DNA of 64,000 nucleotides from Planctomycetota bacterium (GCA_029550525.1 JAKPHF010000036.1:62001-126000), one strand, 5' to 3'; shown: positions 18,059-27,728, counted from the stretch's first letter. Numbers and translations: made by a program. The notes: generated from the sequence alone by a model not told the origin.

Positions 18059-18410
18059 GGATCCTCCTGCCGAGAGGCGATCATCTAGTGGGGCAAACCG
18101 CCCGCGTCAAGCACCGGGCCAACGGGCCAACAAGCAGTCGGGGCTCCAATCGGTCCTCCGATCAGCTCACTCACCGGTAGAATCGGTGGTCGGTTACCGA
18201 CGCTCTTTTTGGGGGGCGGGCATCTTGCCCGCCTCCAGGCAGGCGGGACGCTCGCCCCCGAGCGTCAATCCGAGGAAGAGGTGGTCGCGGAGGACGAGGC
18301 AGCCATGGACGATCCCTCCGTGACGACTATGCAAGTGCCCCACGATCTGGTTCCCGTCGTGCGCGAGTTGATCGCCAAGTGATCAGTCTGACTACCAAGA
18401 CACAAGTACG
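18059..18410. other. Intergenic region with composite palindrome and short ORF remnant
   Basis: At 18215-18233 lies GGCGGGCATCTTGCCCGCC and at 18247-18266 GACGCTCGCCCCCGAGCGTC. Together they form a two-hairpin unit; the first hairpin recurs in reverse orientation at 61578-61596. A short plus-strand frame at 18305-18382 ends VPHDLVPVVRELIAK, which recalls the end of small antitoxin-like proteins. It is only 25 codons and too short to call a gene. Confidence 0.5.
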
Positions 18411-18629
18411 TCACGCCGGTTGCATCATTTCGACAGAAGCAATGTGCAGGAGGGGAACCGTCGCGTAATAGTCCTCGTTCTCGATGGCAATGAACAGAAC
18501 GCGCGGAAGCAGTGCGGCGATCTCGGGATTGTGGACCTCATAGACCGTCCCGCTGGTCAGGATCACCCGAAACGGTTGGAAGGGCGATCGCTGCAGAAGT
18601 TGGCGGATTTCCCGGGCGTTTTATACCAT
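18411..18629 (-). pseudogene. Small planctomycete-type protein, in-frame stop at codon 3
   Basis: On the minus strand ATG GTA TAA is followed without frame change by NAREIRQLLQRSPFQPFRVI, then TVYEVHNPEIAAL and a C-terminus ending in MMQPA. This resembles a family of ~70-80 residue proteins of unknown function often seen in planctomycetes (pattern: small helix, PFRPF, DG/SG hairpin, HPE). The TAA at 18623-18621 cuts it off two codons after the only ATG. Either the gene is broken or it starts at a non-canonical codon after the stop. No Shine-Dalgarno sequence was seen after the stop. Confidence 0.55.
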
Positions 18630-18740
18630 TGATTCTACGACTTGCGTCCCCCCGGATCAAACGGAAAACCAGACGAGCGGAGGAGGCCAAGCGAGAGCAC
18701 GGCCCGGCGTGAGCAACACCTTCTCTCGCCGTTCTTTCGA

Positions 18741-19979
18741 TCAAGAGGCTGGTGCGGAACCGGCGGGTGCGACAGGTACGATCGGCGCCGTTACCGCCGG
18801 TCGAAGCCGGACCGTGATGCGATTGGCGCTTTGCTCGATAACGTCGAGCTTGATGGGCACGCCGTCGGCCGTGACGTTCAACTCTTCCAGCCGGTCGGCG
18901 AGTTGTTCGAGGCCGTATTTCCAGTCCACCTCGACGTTCGCCACCTCGTTCGCCAGTTCGCGGAGTTTGAACCCGTCTTCGCCGCCGGTCACGCCCTTAT
19001 GCCGGATCATCTCGGCGGCAATGGCTTTGAACTGCTTGCGCGTGCAGGGCTCGAACGTCACCTGGATGATCCTGCCCGCGGTGGCCCGGTCGCGCCAGGC
19101 CTCGCCGATATCCAGCAGCAATTGCGGGGCGATCTCCTGCGTCAGCCGGGCCAGCGCTGCCTGACCCGTGCCGATGGTGGACGCGTACGGCTTGGACGGC
19201 TCATACGTACGTGACAGAATAACGGCACCAGAATCCGTCTGTATTACGCGAACCGCCAGCGTGGCCACCCAGCGTTCCACCTTGTGACCGCCGACATTCA
19301 CCGGCTCGCCGCGCTTGGCCTCGGCCTTGCCCATGACCACCACGTCCGCCTTGAACGCCGCTCCGACCGCCGCCGCCTTCTTCGCGTCGCCGCTCTTGGC
19401 CGCCAGTTCCAGGTCCCGCATGCGAACGGCATCCGTCGTCTGCTTGTCCATGAGCTGGACTTTCTGCGAGAGGAGGAAGTCCTCGATCGCCGACTGCACG
19501 CTGCCGTTGGCCTCGGCCGGCTTGTCGTCGTCCACGTTGTCATCCTGCACGATCATCACTACGCAACGTGGATTCCCCTCCCGCTGCTTGATGTGGGCGA
19601 ACTCAGCCCATTTGTGCTCGAAGCGCACGGGAAAGACCTCGGCCGTCAACTGCACCTCGGTGATGTCGCCGTCGATGACCACCGGCCCGCGGACCACCTT
19701 TACCACGCGAGCGAGGCCCACCGGCTGTTCCAGCACCTTGTCACGAACGACCTCGAAGTCGGCCGTTTCGGTCTGGGCATTGATGAACGCCCCGCAGACC
19801 TGTCGCACCGCCTCCCGCAGCGCGTCGAGCTTGGCCTCCTCCTCGGCCGCCGGCGTGCTGCCGACGGCCCGGCCGGTCACAGTCACGATTCGGCTGGGCT
19901 CGCCGCCCGTCGCCTGTCCCAAAACTATTGCGCACCAGCACCCGATCAGGACCCAAGTTGCTGTCATGCGTGTTGCCAT
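18741..19979 (-). CDS. Secreted FlgT-like protein
   Basis: 412 residues from ATG 19979 (MATRMTATWVLIG then CWCAIVLGQATG, a signal peptide). The longer open frame upstream is Arg-rich and not protein-like. Residues ~30-125 (VTGRAVGSTPAAEEEAKLDA, VCGAFINAQTET, VKVVRGPVVIDGDITEVQLT) match the N-terminal domain of flagellar assembly protein FlgT and related LPP20-like proteins. The centre (KADVVVMGKAEAKRGEPV) resembles the CsgG/FlgT middle domain that binds in the outer-membrane or periplasmic space. No flagellar genes are near, so the role is open. Confidence 0.65.
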   Translation of the reverse strand: MATRMTATWVLIGCWCAIVLGQATGGEPSRIVTVTGRAVGSTPAAEEEAKLDALREAVRQVCGAFINAQTETADFEVVRDKVLEQPVGLARVVKVVRGPVVIDGDITEVQLTAEVFPVRFEHKWAEFAHIKQREGNPRCVVMIVQDDNVDDDKPAEANGSVQSAIEDFLLSQKVQLMDKQTTDAVRMRDLELAAKSGDAKKAAAVGAAFKADVVVMGKAEAKRGEPVNVGGHKVERWVATLAVRVIQTDSGAVILSRTYEPSKPYASTIGTGQAALARLTQEIAPQLLLDIGEAWRDRATAGRIIQVTFEPCTRKQFKAIAAEMIRHKGVTGGEDGFKLRELANEVANVEVDWKYGLEQLADRLEELNVTADGVPIKLDVIEQSANRITVRLRPAVTAPIVPVAPAGSAPAS

Positions 19980-20300
19980 GTGTGTCGTCCTCGTCGAGCC
20001 GAGCCCTCGCCCGCCCACGCCTATCAAGACCCGCCGCAGCAGGTGGAAGTGAGTTCCCGAAGCGTAGGGCCGGCCCCACGGTATGGGCAGCCGGTACGGC
20101 CCGTGGGCCACTGCGGCGTTCGTCCGCCTGCGTCGACGGCCGTCCGAACCCGCCGCCTCGGACCCATCCGGCGACGCAAATTGCTCGGACAAAAAAGCTT
20201 ACGATCCCTGTCGGCGCCCCGGCAGCCAAACCGGCTCCCTCCCTCGAACTCCCCTCGCCGCGGGTGACGTATCACCCATGATGTCTCGCGACGGGCGCCG
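19980..20300. other. Divergent intergenic region, FlgT-like gene / rpsU
   Basis: About 320 bases of GC-rich sequence. No gene-like frame with family features was seen on either strand; the rpsU promoter begins at its right end. Confidence 0.5.
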
Positions 20301-20329
20301 TTTACAGCGCGAAGGCGGCCCGTTAGAAT
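20301..20329 (+). promoter_or_regulatory. Sigma70-type promoter of rpsU
   Basis: TTTACA at 20301-20306, 17 bases, TAGAAT at 20324-20329 (5 of 6 matches in each box). The predicted transcript has an ~80-base leader with a GGCGGG/CCCGCC hairpin at about 20351-20370. Confidence 0.65.
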
Positions 20330-20418
20330 ACAGGGTCTGTACAAAGATCGGCGGGGCTGAACCCGCCGGTCGCGATCGAATCGCCAAGAGTCTGGATATA
20401 GAAAGGACCGTCCGCGGC

Positions 20419-20604
20419 ATGATCAAGGTGAAGTCCCGAGGCAATGAGTCGCTCGAGCAGATGCTCCGTCGCTTCAAGAAGATGTGCGAAAAAGAAGGCC
20501 TGACCAAGGAAATCAAGCGCACCAGCTACTACGAGAAGCCGAGCGAGCGACGGCGCCGTCGGGCCCGCAAGTCGGCCAAGCGGGACGTCCGCGCCGGCCG
20601 CTGA
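20419..20604 (+). CDS. rpsU: Small ribosomal subunit protein bS21
   Basis: 61 residues: MIKVKSRGNESLEQMLRRFK, KRTSYYEKPSERRRRRARKS. Length and sequence are typical of bS21, which binds the 30S platform near the 16S 3' end and affects initiation. The start has AAAGGA upstream. The open frame continues further upstream but without protein-like sequence. Confidence 0.95.
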   Translation: MIKVKSRGNESLEQMLRRFKKMCEKEGLTKEIKRTSYYEKPSERRRRRARKSAKRDVRAGR

Positions 20605-20665
20605 GACGACCCGGATCTGCTGACGGGCAGAACGACGCAAGGATTGCGGTACGGGCGGGGGCACC

Positions 20666-20687
20666 ACAGGCTGCTCCCGCCTGTTTT
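20666..20687 (+). terminator. Weak terminator-like hairpin after rpsU
   Basis: ACAGGC - 7-base loop - GCCTGT followed by TTT. The 6-bp stem and short T run make it only a candidate. Confidence 0.35.
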
Positions 20688-20993
20688 CTAGCGGGACTGC
20701 CCCGCTCGTCGCTCGTCCGTCACCGGCATTCTCCCCGGAATCCGCTGTAACGGGGCTCTGGGTGCGTGGAAAGCCATCGAGGTGCTTGCCAGACTGCCCC
20801 GCCCATAGTAACTTGCACGACCCTCGCATACTGCGGAGACCGTTCGAGCGCGGTCAGTTCGTCCGGACTCCGCCGATGCCCGGCAAAGAACCATACGGCA
20901 ACCTCTGTTTTGCAACACAACGCCTGGGGAAAGCACGGCGCCGGATTTCGTCACCAGCCGCCGATGCCCCCCTAAGGAAGGAGATAGCAGCTG

Positions 20994-23876
20994 ATGTGTA
21001 GATCGAAGAGGTTCTGGAGCGTATCGAATCTTCTGCTGATGACGGTCATGGTGGTCGTTATCGGCGGATGGGCGGCCGATCTGTGCCACGCGCAAGCGAC
21101 CGCCACGGCACCGGCGGAGACTGCGAGCATCGCCGCCGCCGAGGAGAACGTGACTCGGCCGACGGGCGGCATCGGCGGCATCCCCGTCTTGTGGTGGCTC
21201 CTGGCCCCGGTGGGCTCCATTGTGGCGCTTGTGTTCGCCTGGAAGTTCTATAAGGAAGTCGAGAACGCCGACCAGGGCGACCCCGAGATGATCGAGATCG
21301 CCGGGCACGTCCGCACGGGTGCCATGGCCTACCTCAAGCGCCAGTACAAGGTCGTCGGCATTGTGTTCGTCGTCCTGGCCGCCATTCTGGCCTGGATGGC
21401 CTACGGCCTGAAGGTCCAGAACGAAGTCGTCTGGTTCGCCTTCCTCACCGGCGGCTTCTTCAGCGGCTTGTGCGGATATCTCGGCATGAAGACTGCGACG
21501 CTGGCCAGCAACCGCACCGCCGCCGCGGCCCGCAAGAGCCTCAACGACGGCCTGACCGTGGCCTTCCGCGCCGGCGCGGTCATGGGTCTGGTGGTCGTCG
21601 GCTTCGCGCTGCTCGACATCTGTGCGTGGTTCCTGATTCTCTACTTCGGCACGGGCTATAGCCTGTCCACCATCACCGTGGTCATGCTGACGTTCGGCAT
21701 GGGTGCTTCGACGCAGGCGTTGTTCGCCCGTGTCGGCGGCGGCATCTACACCAAGGCCGCTGACGTCGGCGCCGACCTGGTCGGCAAGGTCGAGGCCGGT
21801 ATCCCTGAGGACGACGCCCGTAACCCCGCGACGATCGCCGACAACGTCGGTGACAACGTCGGTGACGTCGCCGGCATGGGCGCCGACCTTTACGAGTCGT
21901 ACGCCGGCTCGATTCTTTCCACCGCCGCGCTCGGCGTCGCCGCGGCGGTCGCACTGTTCGGCTCGGAGTTCAGTGGCGATGGCGCCGCTGCCGCCATCCG
22001 CTTCATTGCCGCCCCCATGGTGCTGGCCGGCATCGGCGTGATGCTCTCCATCGTCGGCATCCGCATGGTCAAGACCGAGGAAAAGGCCACCATGGGCGTT
22101 CTCATGGCCGCCCTCAACCGCGGCATCAACGGCAGCAGCGCGCTGATCGCCGTCGCCGCCTTCTTCGTCTGTTGGCTCCTGCTGGGGCGGATCCCGGCCA
22201 CCGCGGAAGGGTATGAAGTCAAGTGGTACGGCATCTGGGCGTCCATCATGTGCGGCCTCGCTGCCGGTATCGTGATCGGCAAAGCCACCGAATACTTCAC
22301 CAGCTATGACTACAAGCCCACTCGTGAACTGACCAACCAGGCCATCACCGGCCCGGCCACCATCATCATCGGCGGCATCGCCGAAGGCATGAAGAGCACC
22401 TGGGCCTCGCTGGCCACCATCATCGTCGCCATCATGGGCGCCTTCATCTTCGCCGGCGGCGGCTACGACTTCATGCTCGGCCTGTACGGCGTGGGCTTCG
22501 CCGCGGTGGGCATGCTCGCCACTCTCGGCATCACGTTGGCCACCGACGCCTATGGTCCCATCGCCGACAACGCCGGCGGCAACGCCGAAATGACCGGCCA
22601 GAAGCCCGAGGTCCGGCAGCGCACCGACGCCCTCGACGCTCTGGGCAACACGACCGCCGCCACCGGCAAGGGCTTCGCCATCGGTTCGGCGGCCCTGACC
22701 GCTCTGGCCCTGCTGGCCGCCTACATCGAGGAGGTCCGCTTCGGCCAGATCTACGAAGCCCGCGACACCGTCGCCACCGTGTACAACGCGCCCGCTCCGG
22801 ACGAAGTCCTCTACCTGGGCTACGGCAAGTTCGGCACCCGGATTGGTTCGGGCTCGACGCCCAAGGATTTCGAGTCCTATATGGCTCTGGACTATGCCAA
22901 CTGGCCGACCAGCGTGCGTGAGGCCCTGGAGCCCGGCAAGACCAAGGTCGCGTTGGGACCGGTCGCCGGTCGCGAGGAGGGTTACGTTCGCAAGGCCACC
23001 GTGACCACTACACATGACGGCAAGTCCGAGGAACACAGCATCGATCTGGTCTCCTCGCACCGGGCCTCGCTCGAGCAGTTCATGACGTTCTACAACGTCA
23101 CGCTGATGAACCCCAGCGTGCTGTGCGGTCTGTTCGCCGGCGTGCTGCTGGTCTTCCTGTTCTGCTCGCTGACCATGAAAGCCGTCGGACGTGCGGCCAA
23201 CCAGATGATGCTCGAGTGCCGCCGCCAGTTCGAGATCATTCGCCAGTCGCTCCGCAACCAGGGCAAGGACGAGGCGTTCGTCCAGAACCCCGACAACTGG
23301 CCCAAGCGTGTCACCGTCGATAACCACCAGTATCCCGACTACGCCAACTGCGTGGCCATCTCGACCGCCGGTGCCCAGAAGGAGATGGTTCTGCCTTCGA
23401 TGCTGGCCATCATCCTCCCCGTGCTGGTCGGGCTCGTGTTCGGCGTGCCGGGCGTCATGGGTCTGCTCGCGGGCGGTCTGACCTCCGGCTTCGCGGTGGC
23501 CATCTTCATGGCCAACGCCGGCGGGGCCTGGGACAACGCCAAGAAGCTGATTGAGACCTACGGCAAGCTCAAGGCCAAGGACATCGTCGAGGACGCCGCC
23601 ACCCGCGAGCGGATTCCGGCGGCCATCCGCGACACTATCGTGGCCCGGGCCGAATTGGCCGTCCGCACCGGTCATGGCGAGCAGATCATCTACGGCAAGG
23701 GATCCGACGATCACAAGGCGGGCGTCGTGGGCGACACCGTCGGCGATCCGTTCAAGGACACCTCCGGCCCGAGCTTGAACATCCTCATCAAGCTCATGAG
23801 CATGGTCTCGGTCGTGTTCGCCGGCCTGATCGTCAAGTTTGCCCCGCAGATCAGCGCGTTCCTCGGCCTCGGCTGA
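20994..23876 (+). CDS. hppA: Membrane-bound ion-translocating pyrophosphatase, K+-dependent type
   Basis: 960 residues (usual ~680-800); AAGGAG precedes the ATG. It hydrolyses PPi and pumps H+ (or Na+) across the membrane. The active-site signature [20 protein letters not shown] then [20 protein letters not shown] is at ~257-300. Near residue 550 the sequence is [10 protein letters not shown]: Ala and Gly occupy the positions where K+-independent enzymes have Lys and Thr, so the K+-dependent class is expected. An N-terminal signal-like segment ([10 protein letters not shown]) precedes the first core helix. Residues ~580-700 form a ~120-residue soluble loop between two core helices; most homologues have ~15-20 residues there. 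H+ versus Na+ specificity cannot be read. Confidence 0.93.
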   Translation: MCRSKRFWSVSNLLLMTVMVVVIGGWAADLCHAQATATAPAETASIAAAEENVTRPTGGIGGIPVLWWLLAPVGSIVALVFAWKFYKEVENADQGDPEMIEIAGHVRTGAMAYLKRQYKVVGIVFVVLAAILAWMAYGLKVQNEVVWFAFLTGGFFSGLCGYLGMKTATLASNRTAAAARKSLNDGLTVAFRAGAVMGLVVVGFALLDICAWFLILYFGTGYSLSTITVVMLTFGMGASTQALFARVGGGIYTKAADVGADLVGKVEAGIPEDDARNPATIADNVGDNVGDVAGMGADLYESYAGSILSTAALGVAAAVALFGSEFSGDGAAAAIRFIAAPMVLAGIGVMLSIVGIRMVKTEEKATMGVLMAALNRGINGSSALIAVAAFFVCWLLLGRIPATAEGYEVKWYGIWASIMCGLAAGIVIGKATEYFTSYDYKPTRELTNQAITGPATIIIGGIAEGMKSTWASLATIIVAIMGAFIFAGGGYDFMLGLYGVGFAAVGMLATLGITLATDAYGPIADNAGGNAEMTGQKPEVRQRTDALDALGNTTAATGKGFAIGSAALTALALLAAYIEEVRFGQIYEARDTVATVYNAPAPDEVLYLGYGKFGTRIGSGSTPKDFESYMALDYANWPTSVREALEPGKTKVALGPVAGREEGYVRKATVTTTHDGKSEEHSIDLVSSHRASLEQFMTFYNVTLMNPSVLCGLFAGVLLVFLFCSLTMKAVGRAANQMMLECRRQFEIIRQSLRNQGKDEAFVQNPDNWPKRVTVDNHQYPDYANCVAISTAGAQKEMVLPSMLAIILPVLVGLVFGVPGVMGLLAGGLTSGFAVAIFMANAGGAWDNAKKLIETYGKLKAKDIVEDAATRERIPAAIRDTIVARAELAVRTGHGEQIIYGKGSDDHKAGVVGDTVGDPFKDTSGPSLNILIKLMSMVSVVFAGLIVKFAPQISAFLGLG

Positions 23877-23904
23877 GATTGCCCTGTTTGCGAGACCTGA
23901 ATCA

Positions 23905-23946
23905 CGAGAGCCCGGAGGCCCAGGCTTCCGGGCTCTCGTCTTTTTT
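23905..23946 (+). terminator. Intrinsic terminator of hppA
   Basis: CGAGAGCCCGGAGGCC and GGCTTCCGGGCTCTCG form a 16-bp stem (one G-T pair) with a 2-base loop, followed by TCTTTTTT. It begins 29 bases after the stop codon. Confidence 0.9.
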
Positions 23947-24388
23947 GTATCTATCCCTTTGCGAATACGAAGAATAGGTTTCTTTCCCCGCTGTTCCCGG
24001 CTGGACCGCCGATCGATCGCCCGCGACGGCCAGCCGGGGCCTTGTTGGGAGTCCAGCCGCTGGCGCCCCCCCTTCTGACCGGCAGGCACACCGAAATTTT
24101 CCGGCCGCGCGGGCAGGGGTACCGGTCCCCCTCGCTTTCATGCCGATTTCTTGGCGACGCTTGCTTTGGGCACCCGATAAACAGAGGCAGGACGGTTCCT
24201 AAGGCCGGACCGGATGCTTTAGGCCGATAAGCTCGCTATCCTGTTGCGACGGACGATCGCCCGCCCCGTTAAGGCTCGGCCGGCCTGACGACGCTGGCCG
24301 AAGCCGTAAGCGGTCATAATCGTCGAAAGAGAACTCGAAACCGAGAGTCGTGTTTCAACCAACCCGTGTTCTTCGCAAGGAGTGAGGA
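23947..24388. other. Intergenic region and leader of the CHB-repeat gene
   Basis: About 440 bases without a convincing gene. The last part, GCAAGGAGTGAGGAATGATG, carries the ribosome binding site of the next gene. A CATAAT box near 24313 could be a -10 site, but no good -35 box is at the right distance. Confidence 0.4.
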
Positions 24389-26707
24389 ATGATGTGTCTG
24401 AAAACAATTTCCGAACGCCGGTTATGTGGGATCGTCGCGTGTGCTGTCGGCCTGATCGGGCTGGCGAGTGTCGGCTGCGAGCCGCCGCAGCCGGCGGAAG
24501 AGATCGCCGCTGTCACCTTCACCCCCGCGGCCGGCACGTTCACCGGCAGCATTGATGTCACGCTCGCCAGTGAGACCTCGGATGCCTCAATTCGCTATAC
24601 CCTTGATGGCAGCGATCCCACCAGCGAGAGCGGGATTCTCTATACCGGAACGCCGATTCGCCTGACGGAGACGACCACGATCAAGGCCATTGCTTACCTG
24701 GAATTCCTGACCGGCACCGTGGAAAGCGACGTCAGCCAAGCCACGTACACCCGGCTCGATCAGGTGGCCAAGCCGACATTCAACCCGGGGGGAACCAGCT
24801 TCGCCGAATCAATTACGGTCCAGATCACGTGCTCGACGGTGGATGCCATCATTCGCTACACTACCGACGGCACTAATCCGTCCCAGACGCACGGTACCAG
24901 CATCACCAGCGGCGATTCGGTCACCCTCAACTCCACGACCACGTTGAAGGCGATCGCCTACAAGCCCGGCCTGATCGACAGCCCCATCGCCGAGGCCACG
25001 TATACCAAGCAGGCTCAGCCCGGCCAGGTGGCCGAGCCGGTCTTCACGCCGAACAGCACGACGTTCGTAAACTCGATCAGCGTCCAGATAACCACGAGCA
25101 CGCCCGGTGCGGCCATTCGATACACGACGGACGGCAGCACGCCCTCCCGGTCCAACGGCACCCTGATCGCCAGCGGCGACACCGTCACGCTCAGTGCCAC
25201 CACCACACTGAAAGCGATCGCGTATAAGGACGGCATGACCGACAGTAACGTCAACCTTGCCACCTACACGCGACTCGATCAGGTGGCCAAGCCGACGTTC
25301 ACTCCGGACGCCAGCAGCTTCACGGATCAGATCAACGTCCAGATCACCTGTTCGACGGCGGACGCGACCATTCGCTACACAACAGACGGCAGCGATCCCT
25401 CCAAGAGCCACGGCACGATCATCGCCAGCGGCGATTCCGTCACGCTCACCGCCACTACCACACTGAAAGCGATCGCGTACAAAGACGGAATGGTGGACAG
25501 CCCGATCGCCCAGGCCGTGTACACCAAGCTGGACCAGGTCGCGCAACCCCTATTCTCGCCCGACGGGTTCAGCTTCGCTTCCAGGGTCGAAGTGGTCGTC
25601 ACCTGTGACACGCCGGGCGCAACCATCCGTTACACCACCGACGGCAGCGATCCATCCAGAACCCATGGAACGATCATCGCCAGCGGCGATTCCGTCGAGA
25701 TTACCACCACGACGACGCTCAAGGCCATCGCCTATAAGGACGGTTTGACCGACAGCAGCATCACACAGGCGACTTACACCAAGATGGACCAGGTGGCCCA
25801 GCCGGCGTTCAGCGTGGCCAGCGACATTTTCCTGAACTCGACCACGGTTCAGATCACCTGCGCGACACCGGACGCGACGATCCGTTACGCCACCGACGGC
25901 TCTACTCCGTCCCAGACCAACGGCACCATCATCGCCAATGGCGCTTCGGTGGACTTGACCACCACCACGACGTTGAAAGCCATCGCCTACAAGACCGGAA
26001 TGGTGGACAGTGCCGTGAAGGAGTCCCTCTACATCATCCTGGAAATGGTGCAGATCCCGGCCGGCACGTTCCAGATGGGTGACTCCACCGGCAACGGCGA
26101 GGCGAATGAGTTGCCCGTGCACACCGTAACGATCAGCCAGCCGTTCTACATCGGAAAATACGAGATCACTCAAATCCAATGGCAGGCGGTCATGGGCTCG
26201 AATCCGTCGAACTTCAAAGACGGCGACATGAATCGTCCGGTCGAACAGGTCAGTTGGGACGATTGTCAGGCGTTCATCACCGCGCTCTCCACGCGTCTCG
26301 GTCGCACCTTCCGGTTGCCGACTGAAGCCGAATGGGAATACGCTTGCCGCGCGGGTTCCGAGGATGACTACTACTTCGGCAATGACGCTTCACTGTTGGG
26401 TGACTATGCGTGGTATATCGGGAACTCCAACTTCGTCACGCATCCGGTCGGTCAGAAACTGCCCAATGCATTCGGCTTGTACGACATGCACGGCAACGTC
26501 TGGGAGTGGTGCAACGACTGGTACGGCCCGTACGCCGCCGGACCGGAGACCGATCCGACCGGCCCGGGTGTCGGCACTGAGCGGGTTCTCCGTGGCGGGT
26601 CCTGGTTCGACTACGCCGAGAACGTCCGCAGTGCCTTCCGCGCCATTCTCGCCCCGGACCAATCGAACGGCAACATCGGACTCCGCGTAGTCATGGACGC
26701 GCCGTGA
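24389..26707 (+). CDS. Lipoprotein with six chitobiase-type beta-sandwich repeats and FGE-sulfatase-like domain
   Basis: 772 residues; ATG 24389 after AAGGAGTGAGG. The signal ends in a lipobox (LASVGC, Cys30). Six repeats of ~84 residues follow (about 41-545), each with PTFTP, an IRYTTDGSDPS core, an S/TTTLKAIAYK strand and a closing ATYTK; they match the chitobiase/beta-hexosaminidase C-terminal repeat. Residues ~549-772 have the FGE/SUMF1 fold (MVQIPAGTFQMGD, LPTEAEWEYACRAGS, GNVWEWCNDWYG, RVLRGGSW). The Cys pair used by true formylglycine-generating enzymes after RGGSW is absent (FDYAENVRSAFR), so a binding or structural role is more likely than sulfatase activation. Probably anchored at a membrane and exposed. 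Confidence 0.85.
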   Translation: MMCLKTISERRLCGIVACAVGLIGLASVGCEPPQPAEEIAAVTFTPAAGTFTGSIDVTLASETSDASIRYTLDGSDPTSESGILYTGTPIRLTETTTIKAIAYLEFLTGTVESDVSQATYTRLDQVAKPTFNPGGTSFAESITVQITCSTVDAIIRYTTDGTNPSQTHGTSITSGDSVTLNSTTTLKAIAYKPGLIDSPIAEATYTKQAQPGQVAEPVFTPNSTTFVNSISVQITTSTPGAAIRYTTDGSTPSRSNGTLIASGDTVTLSATTTLKAIAYKDGMTDSNVNLATYTRLDQVAKPTFTPDASSFTDQINVQITCSTADATIRYTTDGSDPSKSHGTIIASGDSVTLTATTTLKAIAYKDGMVDSPIAQAVYTKLDQVAQPLFSPDGFSFASRVEVVVTCDTPGATIRYTTDGSDPSRTHGTIIASGDSVEITTTTTLKAIAYKDGLTDSSITQATYTKMDQVAQPAFSVASDIFLNSTTVQITCATPDATIRYATDGSTPSQTNGTIIANGASVDLTTTTTLKAIAYKTGMVDSAVKESLYIILEMVQIPAGTFQMGDSTGNGEANELPVHTVTISQPFYIGKYEITQIQWQAVMGSNPSNFKDGDMNRPVEQVSWDDCQAFITALSTRLGRTFRLPTEAEWEYACRAGSEDDYYFGNDASLLGDYAWYIGNSNFVTHPVGQKLPNAFGLYDMHGNVWEWCNDWYGPYAAGPETDPTGPGVGTERVLRGGSWFDYAENVRSAFRAILAPDQSNGNIGLRVVMDAP
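24509..26035 (+). repeat. Six tandem ~255-base coding repeats
   Basis: The DNA under the chitobiase-type domains repeats with a period of 252-264 bases. Stretches such as ACGGCAGCGATCCCTCC, ATCATCGCCAGCGGCGATTC and the AAAGCGATCGCGTA block are nearly identical between copies 3, 4 and 5, which points to recent internal duplication. Confidence 0.8.
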
Positions 26708-26742
26708 TACTGGATGGTTGACGACGCCTCGCATGAATTATC

Positions 26743-26781
26743 GGGCCGGCCACCGTTTGACGGTGGCCGGCCCGCTTCTTT
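26743..26781 (+). terminator. Terminator-like hairpin after the CHB-repeat gene
   Basis: GGGCCGGCCACCG - TTTGA - CGGTGGCCGGCCC, a 13-bp stem, followed by GCTTCTTTC. The T run is weak but the stem is strong and lies 35 bases after the stop. Confidence 0.7.
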
Positions 26782-26967
26782 CGAATCCGAGCACATCCGT
26801 GCGAGGTCAAATCTTTTTTTCTCAAGTCCGCCGCCGGAAAGCACCACCTAAGGGAAATTTACACAATAACCCACAAACCAAGCTTTAACAAATACTTACA
26901 CGCACTCTACCTACAAATTTTGGGGCGACCCAGCCCACTGAAAGTTTGGCGAATTCGAAAATTTTTA

Positions 26968-26996
26968 TTGACACGCTCGAGGCATTCTCCTAGCAT
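26968..26996 (+). promoter_or_regulatory. Strong promoter of the PEP-CTERM gene with AT-rich upstream region
   Basis: TTGACA at 26968-26973, 17 bases, TAGCAT at 26991-26996. Directly upstream lies AAAATTTTTA (UP-element-like), and the whole 26815-27000 stretch is far more AT-rich than its surroundings. The transcript would have a ~100-base leader with a GGTCC/GGACC hairpin near 27007-27023 and GGGGAGG before the start codon. Confidence 0.7.
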
Positions 26997-27104
26997 AATC
27001 AGCTGAGGTCCTACGATGGGACCCCAAGGGTATGGGTAAGAAGAACCGGAGGACGGGTTAGCACGCAGCTTTGCACGCAGCTCGTCGTCGAAGGGGAGGA
27101 TGGA

Positions 27105-27728
27105 ATGCGGAAATCACTTCTTGTTGCCACGACGGTGATACTCGTGGCCGGCACACAGGTGTGGGCGATTCCTATTCTGGCGGGGCAGGCGGCTATTGCG
27201 GCTGCCGAGTCCGAACCGTTGAACGGGACGCTCGTGGCAGGCCCGTTGGAGACGCCGATGATCGGCACGGCCTTCGATGCGAAGGTCACCTCCTGGGTTT
27301 ACGAAAATGACGAGAGCAACCCGTATGGCGGCCTGACGTTTGTTTACGAGATCGTCAACAGCGAAGCAAGCCGTCATGCCATTGGTCGTTTTACGGCCAA
27401 CGGGTTCAGCGGCTTCCTCACCGACCTGAGCTTCGCGATCGAGCAGGACGTGACGGACAAGGTGCCCCCGGCTACCATGGACCGTTCCCTCGACGGTGAC
27501 GTGGTGGGCTTCTCGTTCGTCGGCCCGCCGCTCGGCCCGTCGGTGCTGGTTCCTGGCGCCACCTCGAACCTGTTGATCGTGCAGACCGACGCTCCCGATT
27601 ACACGACGAGCATCGGCAACGTGATCAACGGTAGCATCGCCAGCGGTGCGATCTACTCCCCGATTCCTGAACCCGCGACGATGCTCTTCCTGCTCGGTGG
27701 TATCGGCTTCCTGCTCCGCCGTCGTTAA
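27105..27728 (+). CDS. PEP-CTERM sorting domain protein
   Basis: 207 residues. N-terminal signal MRKSLLVATTVILVAGTQVW, central beta-rich part of unknown fold, and the C-terminus PIPEPATMLFLLGGIGFLLRRR: PEP motif, hydrophobic helix and Arg cluster, the substrate signal for an exosortase (EpsH/XrtA type). After processing it would be sent to the cell surface or extracellular matrix. It has its own strong promoter and terminator, so it is a single-gene unit likely expressed at high level. No exosortase gene is in the window. Confidence 0.9.
   Translation: MRKSLLVATTVILVAGTQVWAIPILAGQAAIAAAESEPLNGTLVAGPLETPMIGTAFDAKVTSWVYENDESNPYGGLTFVYEIVNSEASRHAIGRFTANGFSGFLTDLSFAIEQDVTDKVPPATMDRSLDGDVVGFSFVGPPLGPSVLVPGATSNLLIVQTDAPDYTTSIGNVINGSIASGAIYSPIPEPATMLFLLGGIGFLLRRR

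Noticed and set aside
18305..18382. A small antitoxin-like gene (ends VPHDLVPVVRELIAK)
   Set aside because: Only 25 codons, no ribosome binding site, no toxin partner found; kept only as a possible remnant.
20688..24089. A 1133-residue open frame on the minus strand across the pyrophosphatase gene
   Set aside because: It is a mirror frame created by GC-rich third positions. The plus-strand protein has complete family motifs, while the mirror product is a low-complexity Asp/Gly/His/Arg sequence.
23947..24388. Riboswitch or structured RNA in front of the CHB-repeat gene
   Set aside because: Looked for conserved cores such as c-di-GMP or cobalamin; the sequence does not match their invariant bases.
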